Below the pieces are notes generated by a model. It was not told the DNA's origin. It did not search any database and saw only the letters and a program-made list of their open reading frames with translations. Shown here one piece after another: positions 27,010 through 38,006 of a stretch of DNA of 64,000 bases. The position numbers were made by a program, and so were the translations under genes. Numbering within the stretch: the first letter of the stretch is position 1; each line of letters opens with the position of its first letter. The DNA comes from Tipula vernalis (lineage: Eukaryota; Arthropoda; Insecta; Diptera; Tipulidae): assembly GCA_958295665.1 (NCBI GenBank), contig OY282558.1, positions 351,211,034-351,275,033 on the forward strand, in the 5' to 3' direction.

Positions 27010-27650
27010 TGAAATTCGACATGTGTGTTGGTAATGGGATTCTGAAATAATTTCTAGATAAAGTTCTGGAATATGGCTAATTAGGATGGAAATTGGCTAT
27101 TTCTTTATCGATTTTCGATCTGGCGCAAGCATATGAACCTTAACAGCTACCTGCTTTACAGAAACCTCAACCAACATTAGCTTTTATGATATTGTTTGTT
27201 GGTAAATCTGGCAGTTGTTGAGGTTTCGCGTATTGCCATCTGTCGTAAATAAACAAAAGTGGGTGAAAGCACTCGCAGCTTTAGTGGAACTCCTAATGGT
27301 AGTGTAGGGTCCTAGAGTTAGAATTTCCTCATAATCATTCTCTATCCTAACCTGCCATATTCAAGAACTTGATCTAAAAATAATTTTAAAGTCCCATTTC
27401 CAACGCAAATGTCAAAGTTCACTAAAATCGGTTCAAAAGTAGATAAATTCATTCCTAATAGGCCGTATTTCAGAACTTCGTCTAAAAACCACTTTAAAAT
27501 TTCATTTCTATCGCACATGACAAATTTTACTAAAATCAGTTAAGGAATAGCCAAGTTCTATCCTACTTGGCCATATTGCAGAACTTTATCTAAAAATCAT
27601 TTTAGAATCCCATTTCCACAGCACAAGTCAAATTTCACTAAAATTGGTTC
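27010..27650. repeat. About 108-bp satellite, right block with an orientation switch
   Basis: 27010-27120 continues the left block in the same orientation (GAAATTCGACATGTGTG, AATGGGATTCTGAAATAA, AAAGTTCTGGAATATGGC). After an unrelated spacer (about 27120-27350), the monomers return in inverted orientation at 27350-27650 (CATATTNCAGAACTT, AAATCATTTTARAATCCCATTTCC, AAATTTCACTAAAATCGGTT). GGCCRTATT anchors are at about 27353, 27461 and 27569, an exact 108-bp period. Confidence 0.85.
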
Positions 27651-27689
27651 ACACTTTTTTCGAGAAACTAAATTTTCGATCTCGTATAT

Positions 27690-28260
27690 TAATTTCCTCT
27701 AATTAATCGGACTCCATGCCCTAGTAGAGGTGTTTTCTGTATAGTGCTGTTAGAGTGATTTGATCAAATTTCGGCCCAGTGACTTTAGTAGAGGAGTGCT
27801 ATTTCATATTCATTTTGTGGAAGAAATACTTGTTTGTACCATTCGGTTAAGTACACTTGGCTGCCACATGTTTTTAGAATATTTGTAATAAAGTGGAGTT
27901 TCTTTATTTTTAAAGCAACAAGAGGCGTTTGCTTTCCCTATCATCATCAACTTTAGTTTATATGTGCCTGTAGTATTTATACAATGTATAAGTTTTACTC
28001 TTTTCATAATTTGTTTTCTTCCGGTAGCAGTTTTGTATACGAGACCGGTTTCATCACAATTATAAATTTGTTCCGATAAGACCCATTTTCCAAAATAATT
28101 TTTATAAAAGTGCTGTTCTTTACATTTTATAAGCCATCCGTCACTCGACACAAAGGGCTGCGATTCAATTCCACATATTGTGGTCGAGAAATGTAGAATG
28201 TGTCAGTCCATTTTTTTCAATTTTGCTTTTTTCGCATCAAACGAAAGAGGGGAACATTTT
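27690..28260 (-). pseudogene. Jerky/Tigger-like (pogo group) transposase remnant A
   Basis: The minus-strand frame at 27810-28151 contains SSDGWLIKCKEQH, then SEQIYNCDETGLVYK with the first catalytic Asp in NCDETG, then HCINTTGTYKLKLMMIGKA and CCFKNKETPLYYKYSKNMW. These are successive landmarks of the DDE domain of jerky/Tigger proteins. After a stop near 27807, TPLLKSLGRNLIKSL appears at about 27780-27740, matching the post-DDE block. Sequence between these blocks, with the remaining two acidic residues, is deleted. The N-terminal DNA-binding domains are absent. It lies in the same orientation as copy B about 350 bp away. Confidence 0.85.
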
Positions 28261-28609
28261 GTATCGATTGCCATTTATAAAATACTAAAAAAAGGTTTTT
28301 TAAGGCGAGAAATTTAGAAAATAATTTGGTGTTTGCATGTAGACGATAAGAAGAGTGAAATAATTTTCATTGTCTCCTGAAAAAAATAGTTTTTGTACTT
28401 ACCCATTCTGCATTTCTCGACGACGATATCTCATAATCTCCGATTTAAGCAAAACTATGTTTACGTAATATATCATATATATGATACACAGTTGCTTAAA
28501 AAACCATTCCGATCTAATTCTGAAAAAAGTTTAATTAAAGTTCAAATTTAATTAAAGATCAGGTTTGCTATTTAAAGATAATTAAAGTGTTTTATTTGTT
28601 AAGATTAGA

Positions 28610-29619
28610 TCACATTAGTCGTTTAAGTACAACTTTTTCTCGGATTCCACGCAGAAACAGAAATTCGTTGCTCGGAAGGTTGTTTTCCTTTGCCCATTCT
28701 ACCGCGACGTTGAAGGAATCATTAACATTATTGATGTTGAAGTTTGTGGTTTCATCTTCCGTTGGAGCTTCTTCGTTTTCGATCCTCTTCCTTTTAGATT
28801 TATGATTACTTTCTTCTATTACAATGGCCACGTTTCTCTCGTCAAATTATTTTCGTTTACAGTTAAATTGTAAAGTCTTACCAGGGGGATATTAAACTCT
28901 TCCTTTCTTTGACTGCGAGAGTTCATTCCAGACTTCAACAATTAAAAACGCCACGACTTTTAAATTGAATTTTTTAAGAGCAGAAATCATTTCGTTATTT
29001 CCATTGCCACTTAGGGAAAATAGAAGATGGTTTCGATACCACTGTTGAAGGGATTTTCTGATGTTTCGGGCAAGCGACTGCAACAAGGGGGTATTGTTAG
29101 TCAAAAAAAATATAACCTTGAAGTTTTCAATGTTGGGAAAAGTGTTTCTTGCCCATGTAAAAATCTAATCCTTTAGCTTTCAAGTGACGAGAACCTTGAG
29201 CGATGAAAAGTTCGTTGTACATGACTTGTCGGTATTTCGACAACTTTGAAATATCGAAGAATTTTGGCTTTTCCAATCGTCATTATATCGAGTTTATGCG
29301 TCCCTGTTTCATTTACGTACTGCATAATGGTTACACTTCCCAGAAAATGCGTTCCTTCCAACAGCAGTCTTTTCAAAAACGGCAGCATTTGTTTTTTTGT
29401 GTAATCTTTTGTTTACAAGACCAGTTTCGTCACAGTTATAGATTTGTTCCGGTGAAAACCCATTTTTTCAATGATCCTTTTAAAATAACGTCAAAGTTCG
29501 AATTGTCGAGCCATCTATCGCTGGTTAAAAATTCTGACATCAGAATTTTTATCGCCATTCAAGTTTTTGATGCAAATTCATCTAAGTTATTTTTGATCCT
29601 CGTAATCATCGACTTATGC
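28610..29619 (-). pseudogene. Jerky/Tigger-like transposase remnant B
   Basis: Read from the 5' side on the minus strand. About 29590-29390 holds a degraded TSDRWLDNSNFDVILKG, KWVFTGTNL block (the NCDETG motif is destroyed by shifts). 29388-29173 has VTIMQYVNETGTHKLDIMTI and GKAKILRYFKVVEIP. 29150-28892 has NFKVIFFLTNNTPLLQSL and IRKSLQQWYRNHLL, then ISALKKFNLKVVAFLIVEVW. 28831-28610 is an acidic C-terminal tail. It retains more of the C-terminal half than copy A. Frameshifts and stops make it non-functional. Its 5' end is interrupted at 29620 by the fold-back element. Confidence 0.85.
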
Positions 29620-30530
29620 CAGAGCCTGCTAGAATATAGAGCCACAATCATAATGACGTATTTTTTAGATGCTTTTTTAGTGGTATACCTTTCCACTGAT
29701 TTCCATAGGAATTCCTAGTAAAAATGGCGTTTTTTAGCTTCAAGTTTTTCAATGAAAAAAGTAAAAATATTATAAAACGTTTATATAAAAGTTTTTTAGA
29801 TATCTCTAGCAACAATTATACCAATTATATTGATAAAAGTTATATTGGTATTAAATAAATATTAATTGAAGGAATAATAAAATTAAATTTTTTCTAAAAT
29901 ATATTTTTCGAACTTTTATTTTGAAAAATACAGCAAAGTTGGCTCTGACAAGTTAAAATAACACTTGCTAAATTTATCTTTAGTTTTACTAGCGTACGTC
30001 AGATGTCTAAGATGTTTATAGAAAAATACGAAAAAAATTATTTAGTCACAAAATAATCACATGTTCTTAATATTTTGTGAATTTGTTTTGCTTTTCCTAA
30101 AATTTTTGAACTTAAAATTTCCCCAGGTGGTCATTTTTGGTACGATTTTACCAAATTTTTACGGTCATCACTGCCATCTATTTAATGTATATTGATTTAA
30201 TAACCAAACGAATTGTAGTAAGCTTTTATTTCAATTTGACCAGAATGCTTGTGTTATGAATTTTTTTTATATTTTTGTTTAAATAAATCAATAATTACAA
30301 GAAAATGAAAACGATTTACTTAAACGACATTCATATGTGTTGAAATTTAAACATTTGTGAAAATATTTCACGTATTTTCAAAAATCATAATTAAGAATTT
30401 GTAACGTTTTCATTTAAAAATTTGTCTTTGGAAAAAATGTGATTTCCCATATCTTTTATGTATTTTACAATGAAAAGTTTGGGTTTTTCCTCGTTTCTAA
30501 TTCCCTTATAAAAGCTTCGTTTTTTAGACT
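29620..30530 (-). repeat. Left arm of the palindrome (unit, minus orientation)
   Basis: Matches, in reverse complement, the unit at 30537-31407 and the solo unit at 59809-60717. Landmarks from its outer end are GAATATAGAGCCAC, GACGTATTTTTTAGA, AGTGGTATACCTTT and TTTCCATAGGAATTC. Near the centre is CTTATAAAAGCTTCG followed by TTTTTTAGACTATGG. Confidence 0.88.
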
Positions 30531-30536
30531 ATGGCC

Positions 30537-31407
30537 AAAGCAACCTTGATTATACAAAGTCGTAGTCTAAAAAACGATGCTTTTATAAGGGAATTAGAAA
30601 CGACGGAAAAACCAAACTTTTCATAGTAAAAGACACAAAAGATATGTGAAATCACTTATTTTTCCTAAGACAAATTATTAAATGAAAAAGTTACAAATTT
30701 TTAATTATGATTTCTGAAATACTTTCGTAAATCATTTTCATTTTCTTGTAATAATTGATTTATTTAAACCAAAATATAAAAAAAAAATCATAACACAAAC
30801 ATTCTGGTCAAAATGAAATAAAAGCTTACTACAATTCGTTTGGTCATAAAGTCAATATACATTAAATAGATGGTAGTGATGGCCGTAAAAATTTGGTAAA
30901 ATCGTACCAAAAATTACCACCTGGGGAAATTTCAAGTTCAAAAATTGTAGGAAAAGCAAAATAAATTCACAAAATATTAAGAACGTGTGACAATTTTGTG
31001 ATTAACTAATTTTTTTTCGTATTTTTCTGTAAACATCTTAGACATCTAACGTACACTAGTAAAACTAAAGATAAATTTAGCAAGTATTATTTTAGTTCGT
31101 CAGAGCCAATTGTGATGTATTTTTCAAAATGAAAGTTCGAAAAATATATTTTAGAAATAATTTAATTTTAATATTTCTGCAATTAACATTTATTTAATAC
31201 CGTTAGAGCCTTCTTGTATATTGGTGTTAAAGATATGTAGAAACTTTTATATAAACATTTTATAATATTTTTGCTTTTTTCATTGTAAACTAAAAAACAC
31301 CATTTTTACTATGGATTCCTATGGAAATCCTTGAAAAGTTATACCACTAAAAACGCTTCTAAAAAATACGTCATCATGATTATGGCTCTATACTCTAGAA
31401 GGCTCTG
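30537..31407 (+). repeat. Right arm of the palindrome (unit, plus orientation)
   Basis: Starts CAAAGCAACCTTGATTATAC and ends AGAAGGCTCTG. The two ends are weakly inverted (CAAAGC and CAGAGC). It is slightly diverged from the left arm throughout, so the arms are not a recent duplication or an assembly mirror artefact. Confidence 0.88.
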
Positions 31408-31439
31408 CTATGGCTTTGTATAATCAAGGTTGCTTTGTT

Positions 31440-32000
31440 TATGCACGTTGTAACGTGAAGATCATTTAAAATTGTTCATTTGCCTTTTAAAGAAATAAGG
31501 ACTCGATCTTTTTCTTCATTATTTACGGCAAATACAATTTGAAACTGAAATGAAGTGATACGAAAAACCCGAGTTGCTTTTGTGGAAATTTTGCGGGAAA
31601 AAAAGTTGCTAATGCAGAGGTTGCCAGAAAAGAATGTTTCTTATGTGGGAATTTCTTGTATAGAATGCTTACTGTATTTTGGTATACTCGAATACTTGAC
31701 TAACATGAATTAGGTACTGTAATTGTTAACTTTTTCATATTTTAAAATATTTAGCTAACAAATATACAAAAAAAATTTTCTTTGGACTTATTTAGTTTTA
31801 ATTTGACTCTGAAAATTGATGAAAATGACTCTACTCAATTTTAGACTTATTTTAATTTCGAATTTAAATGTTTAGAAACATATCGCAGCTGTTTAATTTT
31901 TAGAAATGTCCAGTTCCTTGTGGGAACCTCAAATAATATTTTATTTAGAGGTCATGTTTTCTGCAGCAGCTCCATATTAAATAAATTAAAAACAAAATAA
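31440..32000. other. A+T-rich DNA, nothing recognised
   Basis: No coding or repeat signature seen in this stretch. Confidence 0.35.
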
Positions 32001-32770
32001 AAAAAATCTATACGTTGAGTAAAAATATCATTCTGTTCAAATTCTTATTGTTAATGTGTGCTTTGTTTGTTGGTTTTTATTTATTCATCCATTTTACCTC
32101 TACCTGTTGTGTACATACATATATTATAATTAACATTTTTATTGTTCTCTATTTTAATTATTTTTTATATTTTCCAGTAATTTTCTTTCCGTTTTTGTTT
32201 TGCTAATTAAATGTTTTATTATATTTTTTTTTTCTTCTTCCAATTATAAATTTTAAGCAGAAAATTGAAAAAAAAACCGAAATGATGTTAAATTAACAAT
32301 AATTAATTATTTAATGCAAAACTCAGTTTTTATACAAAATTTAGAATTAAAATTATTTTTAATAAACAAAAAAAAAAAACAAATTTGTAAAATATTTTTA
32401 TAATTTTATTTTTATTTACAAAAATATGCTTTATTAAATTATAAATAATTTAATATTTTTTTTAAATTTTATTTTGTTATTTTAATTTAGTTTTAGTTGT
32501 AAATTCATCATAATATTATGTATAATTTTGTTTATATTTGAACAATTTACTATTATTGGTGAGTTTCATGTCAAATCAAGGTAGGGGATACAAGCCTGAT
32601 TTAGCATGCAACTCACCATTTTAAATAAATTTATATTATTTGTGGATGTTTTTTTTTGTGTGTGGATGTGTTTTCGGAAGGAAATATCAAATTAATTTTT
32701 AAGATTCGATATCTTAATAATAAAGTTATTTTATTTTATTTTTGTTTGGAAAGATTTTTTTTTTTTAGTA
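32000..32770. other. Homopolymer-rich A/T island
   Basis: Same base style as 4180-4850. It contains a consensus donor ATTG/GTGAGT at 32559. The preceding acceptors (TTTTAATTTAG at 32490, or TTTTAG at 32496) would give a 62-68-nt exon with one open but very hydrophobic, A+T-driven frame. Not strong enough to call as an exon. Confidence 0.3.
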
Positions 32771-34060
32771 AAATTGTTGTACGTACGGGAAATAAAGAAA
32801 TCCATAACTTTATAACAGTTCTGTTAAATAAGTAGACTACGTACCGTATATATGTAGGTTTGGGCGGTTTAAGAATCAAATTTTGGTCTCAATCTAAATT
32901 GTAAACTTTAAGCGGAGAACAGCAAATTAGTTTGTATCGTCATGAATGAGATAAGTTTCATTGAGATTATGAGTAGTAAGTTACAAAAATGGACAAATGT
33001 TAACGAGGTATATCGTATACCTACTCGTATTTACACATTCAGATATACATAAACATATTTTATTTCTTTGAGGAAAATAACAAGAAGATAAAGTTTATGA
33101 TTTTGATTTTGATATTGGATTGGAATTGGATATTAAAAAAGCAAACGAACCAAATTGTGCGTTGGATATGATACCCTTGTCGTATGTATAAACATAAAGA
33201 ATAATAAATAGATGTTCATTCGTAAAGAGATACATAATTTATTTATGTATGTACATAATATGCCTACGTAAGAGTTTATTTTATAAGGCCTCATATCTGG
33301 AAAGTGTAATGCTTATAAATAAATACATAATTTCAATTTGCCATTACTTTCAATTAGATTTGCTGTACAGGAAAATGAAACACTATTAATGCGTGAAAAT
33401 TTCATTAGCTATGGTGAATAATTAATAAAAATGGAGATCGGTTCATCTTTTCAAATCAATATTTTCTTATTAAAAATAGCTGAAATGTAAAATAAAGCTT
33501 CCCCGCTTCTGGTGCACTTTAACAAAATGGATTTCGTTAATATTTCACGAGAAATATAGGGATTGTAGTAGTCTGTAAAGAAAATTTCAGTTTCAATTAG
33601 GATGATCAATTTCAATTTAAAGCATATATATGTAAATGAGATATATCTGATTATAAAAGAACTTTGATTGAACAAAGTAAAGGCTTCGAACAGGTGAGCT
33701 ATTCTCAATAGAGAGATGTTCTGTTCAGAATTCTGGTTTTTGTAAACGCTTATTACGGTTATTTGTAGTTGCCGGAATATTACAAAAATGCATATGATAT
33801 GAAATTGATTACGGAGATTTCAAATTTGAAATAAAACTGCAAAAGGAATAACTCGACTTATCAAGGCATACAGACAGGCCACAGAATATTTGGGTATTGG
33901 AAATTTTATTTCAATTTGCAAATATCGCTGTAAGTGTAATTATGTATTGAATAAACATAAATTTTGACATTGACAAGATGATCCGAAATTTGAAATTCAG
34001 GTTTTATGTAAAAAAAAATAATCGATATTGAAAATTTTCGTTCAATTACGAATTTGATGC
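32770..34060. other. A+T-rich DNA, nothing recognised
   Basis: The only ATG frame of note (33451-33708, minus) has no motif. Confidence 0.35.
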
Positions 34061-34067
34061 TTTTGCG

Positions 34068-34974
34068 TCTAGAAGTCAGCTAGATGTCATTTTGACTCAT
34101 TTTTCAAAGGCATTTGATACACCGCAGTTTGACATTTTTCTTGGAAAGTTACACAGATTTACAGTACGGAAATTATTTGTGGATTGGATTGGTTAGAATA
34201 AATGGTATTACATCTAAAACCATTCCTGGCATTCCTCAGGGTTCTCACCTTGGACCTGTGCTATTTATCATATTCATAAATGAAATTGAATCTTTGTTCG
34301 AATATTGCAGCTGCCTTCCCAACGATGTATGGAACTACAGAGTGATCTAGATTTGTAAGGTTATGAGTTTCTTCAGGTGAGGAAAAATTATTACTCATCC
34401 TTATCACATTAATAATCAGCCGCTCGAAAGAGTGAGTCATCTTGAACCATCAGTTGAATTTCTGGGATCATATTAACTTACTTAATTGCAACTAAGTCTA
34501 TTTAATAGTTTACTGGGCTTCGTTCGTAGTGCCACCAAGGATTTTGATTGATCTATAATTGATATCGATCGAATTGAACAAGTAAAAAACAATTAATTCT
34601 TTACTTGCTGCACAAAATGAAGTGGCCGTTTGATCCTAAACTTCAAATGTGGTAGAATAAAAGGAATTTACCATCTTATGCCAAACGCTGTAAAATTGTA
34701 AATTTGGAATCACTAATTGATAGGCGTAAGGTTGCGGCTTCCATGTTCATCACTGATGTTTCAAATGGTACAGTTGACTTCACTGAATTTCTTGCCAATA
34801 GTGATATTCATGTGTCCCGTAAACCAGTTCGGATCAAACATTTTATTTATTTACCGACTTTTAAATCCAATTATGCTATGTGACGGCAATTTAATGCTAA
34901 TTTTAATGAGTTCGATTTCAACTTATCCAAATGTTTATTTAAAAAGCAAATTAACTGTTAATTGTAGTTATTGA
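34068..34974 (+). pseudogene. Non-LTR retrotransposon RT fragment, jockey/CR1-like
   Basis: SQLDVILTHFSKAFDTP (from about 34073) is the RT palm motif A region with its Asp. After a frameshift comes TIPGIPQGSHLGPVLFIIFI, the conserved (G)xPQGSxLGPxLF block. The sequence then passes from FEYCSC directly to CMELQSDLDL, so the motif with the catalytic YADD is deleted. Further on, INNQPLERVSHLEPSVEFLG and LLGFVRSATKDFD match thumb sequence. The last part (from about 34700) has the C-terminal VPRK..R-type region and ends DFNLSKCLFKKQIN with a stop near 34974. No RNase H and no clear A-tail. Inactive. Confidence 0.82.
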
Positions 34975-36660
34975 TGTCCATGTTATTGTCAAAAAAGGAT
35001 TTACTTTCCTGTTGATATAAATAAATTAATAGAAATAATGCCGATGTAATTCAAAAATAGTCGTCGGATTTCAAAAATATTTTTGAGAAATCTCATTATT
35101 CGATAAAATTACGTGTGAACCTAAAAGCGTTTTAGTATATGGTAGGTAGATTATTATTTCTAATGTAATGTAACATTTGAATGATAAGATCTAAATAGAG
35201 CGCACGGTGATAAATTCAGCAGTTGGGCAGGTTTTAATGTGAGATATTCTCAGAATAGTATTTCGAACATTTTCAACGTACAATGAAATGGAAATCCTCA
35301 CTAAACTCAAAAATATCGAAATAAGAAAAATTAAGCTTCAATTTAGCTCAGCTGACGCATCATTTGAAGTGGATTCTAAATTTTAATAGAGTCAGTAAAA
35401 ATTATGGAATAATTTTAACATTTACTTAAGCTTAATGAGGTTTGACCAACTATTTGAATTTAAATCTTACAAAATTAAAAACATTTGATTTACTTTAAAT
35501 AATCTCTCTTACACTAAAAAAAATAGCAAAGGTCTTATTTAGTTTTGAAAGAAGTTTTGATGCTTTTCGCTGTTTTATTAAGTTTCTCAACAAAACTGTT
35601 CTCGTGCCAAACTCTGAAAACATCAATTTTAGTCAGTCTAATTCTAAAAAGTAGATATATACCTCAACCTTTGGCAGTATATTTTAGCGACATTTATGAC
35701 TTTCAAACTTTGCTAAATGTATTTCAATATTTTGTTTCAGAAGAAATTCAGGTTCAAATGTCTGTTTAAATGCTTAAACCAAAAGCTGCTTAGTTAAAAT
35801 ATCTCTAACAGACTAGTAAAACCACTTCTGTGATTCACACATAAATTTAAATCTTTAATAAAATAGAGAAATTTGTAAAATTTCCGCATCCCTCCCAAAC
35901 ATAATAATTTTAAATCAATAACAAAATATCGAAAAAAAAAACATATTTTATATAAAATTCAGCATTATAAATGAAATTTACTTTTGTAAAAAAATGTGTT
36001 TTGGTTTCGGTTTTTCCGTCCGCCCGTCCTTCGTTCACCGTAATCGTACTCCAAAATTACCCCATAGATGGATTTATCAACTTAATTTCTACAATAAACG
36101 TTTAAGCAGTCGAAAGGGAAGAACCCTATTGATTTGGACATTACTCTGTTGATGGTGTTCGGCTATTCGAAGGAATGGCCAACCTCTCTAAAATTGATAA
36201 AAAATTAAAAATTTATTGAGCTGAAACTTGTTCCAACAAAACAAATCGACAAAAATGCTTATTTCATTAATTTTAATGTTAGATTATCTTTCGGAACAGA
36301 ACACTAACATTCCTATTACATAAGACAGTCTCTACTTTGGTCGCCCTTCCTCTAAAGAAATTGTGTCCAGTTTGTCATCTTTTTTGAAATCTTTCGAATC
36401 TTTTGTCTCCGTTTTTTTGTTACTGGTGAAAATTAGTAAAATATCTACAGAATTTATATAATAATAATTTAATTTAATTTTTACACTATCAACGACTGAT
36501 TGCAGTGTTGGCGCAACGTTTTAAGGCGACGATTTCGTTCAGTAAACGTTAAAAATGGTGTAGTAATTGCATTTTCGAGCATGACATAAGATAATTCCTG
36601 CAGAAAAAAACGAAATTGATGAAGTGCCAGTTATAGAACGAAGTGCAAACCAGACAAATA
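34975..36660. other. A+T-rich DNA, no gene recognised
   Basis: Small motif-less frames only (35545-35769 and similar). No repeat structure noticed. Confidence 0.35.
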
Positions 36661-36675
36661 TTATAAAGTAACTGT

Positions 36676-37014
36676 ATCGGTGGGAAGTTTCTGACAAAAT
36701 TTTCTGATAAAATTTATCAAAGAAAATATTGAAGAAAGTGTACAATTTTTTTACAGTGTAATTCAATAAAAAAATTGAAACGAAATATTACGTGGATAAT
36801 GATAAAATAATAAATAAAATAAAAACAAACAACACAAGAATTTAAGTTTCCCTTACAAATCTTAAATAAAATCAATTTGCAAGTGAAGATTGTCAAAATT
36901 CACACGATTTTTGGCGAAAATGTTGTTCAATTAATTTTGTCAGGGCGATCCTAGAGTTTTCCGACATATCACATCAAATGTCTTAAATAGCTCAGGCTAT
37001 AAGCTATCGATAGA
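36676..37014 (+). repeat. Left terminal inverted repeat of the 4.1-kb element
   Basis: Inverse counterpart of 40373-40760. It ends internally with CTATAAGCTATCGATAG, also found in inverse at the inner edge of the right arm. Confidence 0.88.
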
Positions 37015-37069
37015 ATGGTGTCAAATTAATGGCTAGTGGGGAACACTATGAATTAAATAGCTCATACGG

Positions 37070-37370
37070 TAACGAAATACCACGAATTTAGAGATTGGCT
37101 CATATATATACAGTGAGGAATTCAAATCAATCAATGCCATTTTGATATAAGCCGTGCGGCTCTTGCAAAAAAAATTTTTAAATTAACAAATCGACGTATT
37201 TTGTTTCTAGCAAGGACATTGTTCTTTGTTATTCCAAATAGCACGAATCTCAGAGATTGGCTTATATAGTAACTATTTAGATTGAAAAGAAAATACGCTG
37301 AGGAATTATAATCAATCATCGTAGGCTCTGAAAATAAATTTTTAAAATTAACAAATCGACGAATTTCTCA
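37070..37370 (+). repeat. Duplicated ~130-bp block inside the 4.1-kb element
   Basis: Copy 1 (about 37078-37195) and copy 2 (about 37240-37367) share CACGAATNTNAGAGATTGGC, then TATAT...GTGAGGAATT or GCTGAGGAATTA, AATCAATCA, GGCTCT, and ATTTTTAAAATTAACAAATCGACG. An inverted trace (CGCCGATTTGTTAATTTT) appears at about 37627-37644. Probably remnants of a retroelement LTR or leader. Confidence 0.65.
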
Positions 37371-37542
37371 TGGACACCTATCCGTCTACTCTCCGAAATG
37401 TTTCGTTCTCTAGCATTCACATAATCACTCATGCAGGAGAGCCCGTTTATAGGGATTCTTGTTCATACAATCATTCATATGGAGCGCCTAAGCCAATGGG
37501 ATCCACTTAACTCACGACGGAGGACCTGTTTATAGGGCACCA

Positions 37543-37586
37543 TATAAAAGAGAAACGAAACGTGTGGTTTGCCGGTAGTCATCAGT
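37543..37586 (+). promoter_or_regulatory. Possible LTR-type core promoter (TATA plus initiator)
   Basis: TATAAAAG at 37543-37550 is followed about 30-35 bp later by TCATCAGT, an insect initiator-like sequence. AATAAATAAAAATT lies shortly downstream, as in an LTR. It lies opposite in strand to the copia pol fragment, so it would belong to another retroelement or be coincidental. Confidence 0.3.
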
Positions 37587-37959
37587 TGGTTATAATAATT
37601 AATAATAAATAAAAATTGGCGAAATTCGCCGATTTGTTAATTTTCAAAATTGACTGAGTGCACCAAAGTTTATTGTTTTATTTAAAACAACACCGAAGGG
37701 TTTATTTTAGAAGATGGTGTAGTCTCTGTCGGTATTGGAATCAGATCATCATGAATCTCCCATTGTCCATTGATGCGTTTAATATAGGATTGTTAATTGA
37801 TGTGGTTATAGACTTAAATAAAAAGAAGTATAACGCAAATAAAAATGACAAGCATCCATTCACGAGGCATTATTAAAAGCAAATAAAAAGAATGTACATA
37901 AGAAAGAGAACGCCACAAGCGGCTAGCATTAAAAACAAAAAACAAAATAAAGACTCTCT

Positions 37960-37990
37960 CACACTTAATTACTTAACACCTCCACTAGAG
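37960..37990 (-). other. Polypurine tract and start of copia 3' LTR
   Basis: Directly downstream of the pol stop on the minus strand, the sequence reads CTAGTGGAGG then TGTTAAGTAATTAAGTGTG. A purine run followed by TGTT is the usual junction of copia internal region and 3' LTR, placing the LTR start at 37978. The other end of the LTR was not located (it may lie near 37560-37700). No 5' LTR exists in the window. Confidence 0.55.
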
Positions 37991-38006
37991 CCTTATTTTC
38001 CAGCAC

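Larger units (their letters stand above)
29620..31437. mobile_element. 1.8-kb palindromic fold-back DNA element
   Basis: Two ~0.9-kb arms are inverted copies of one unit, meeting near 30531-30537. The left arm runs outward to CAGAGCC at 29620. The right arm runs to GGCTCTG at 31407, followed by CTATGGCTTTGTATAATCAA...TTGCTTTG at 31408-31437, which is the reverse complement of the unit's other end. Flanks are CTTATGC (29613-29619) and TTTATGC (31438-31444), a 7-bp direct repeat with one mismatch, so the whole palindrome looks like one insertion. No coding capacity. Further copies: 59809-60717 (complete single unit), 50571-51085 and 52611-52710 (partial). Confidence 0.85.

Noticed and set aside
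29203..29718. 171-codon plus-strand frame, the second longest in the window
   Set aside because: It is the antisense shadow of the jerky-like pseudogene, running on into the fold-back element.
32491..32558. 68-nt segment between TTTAATTTAG and GTGAGT
   Set aside because: The only open frame is a hydrophobic, A+T-driven string, which chance could produce. Kept as a donor note only.
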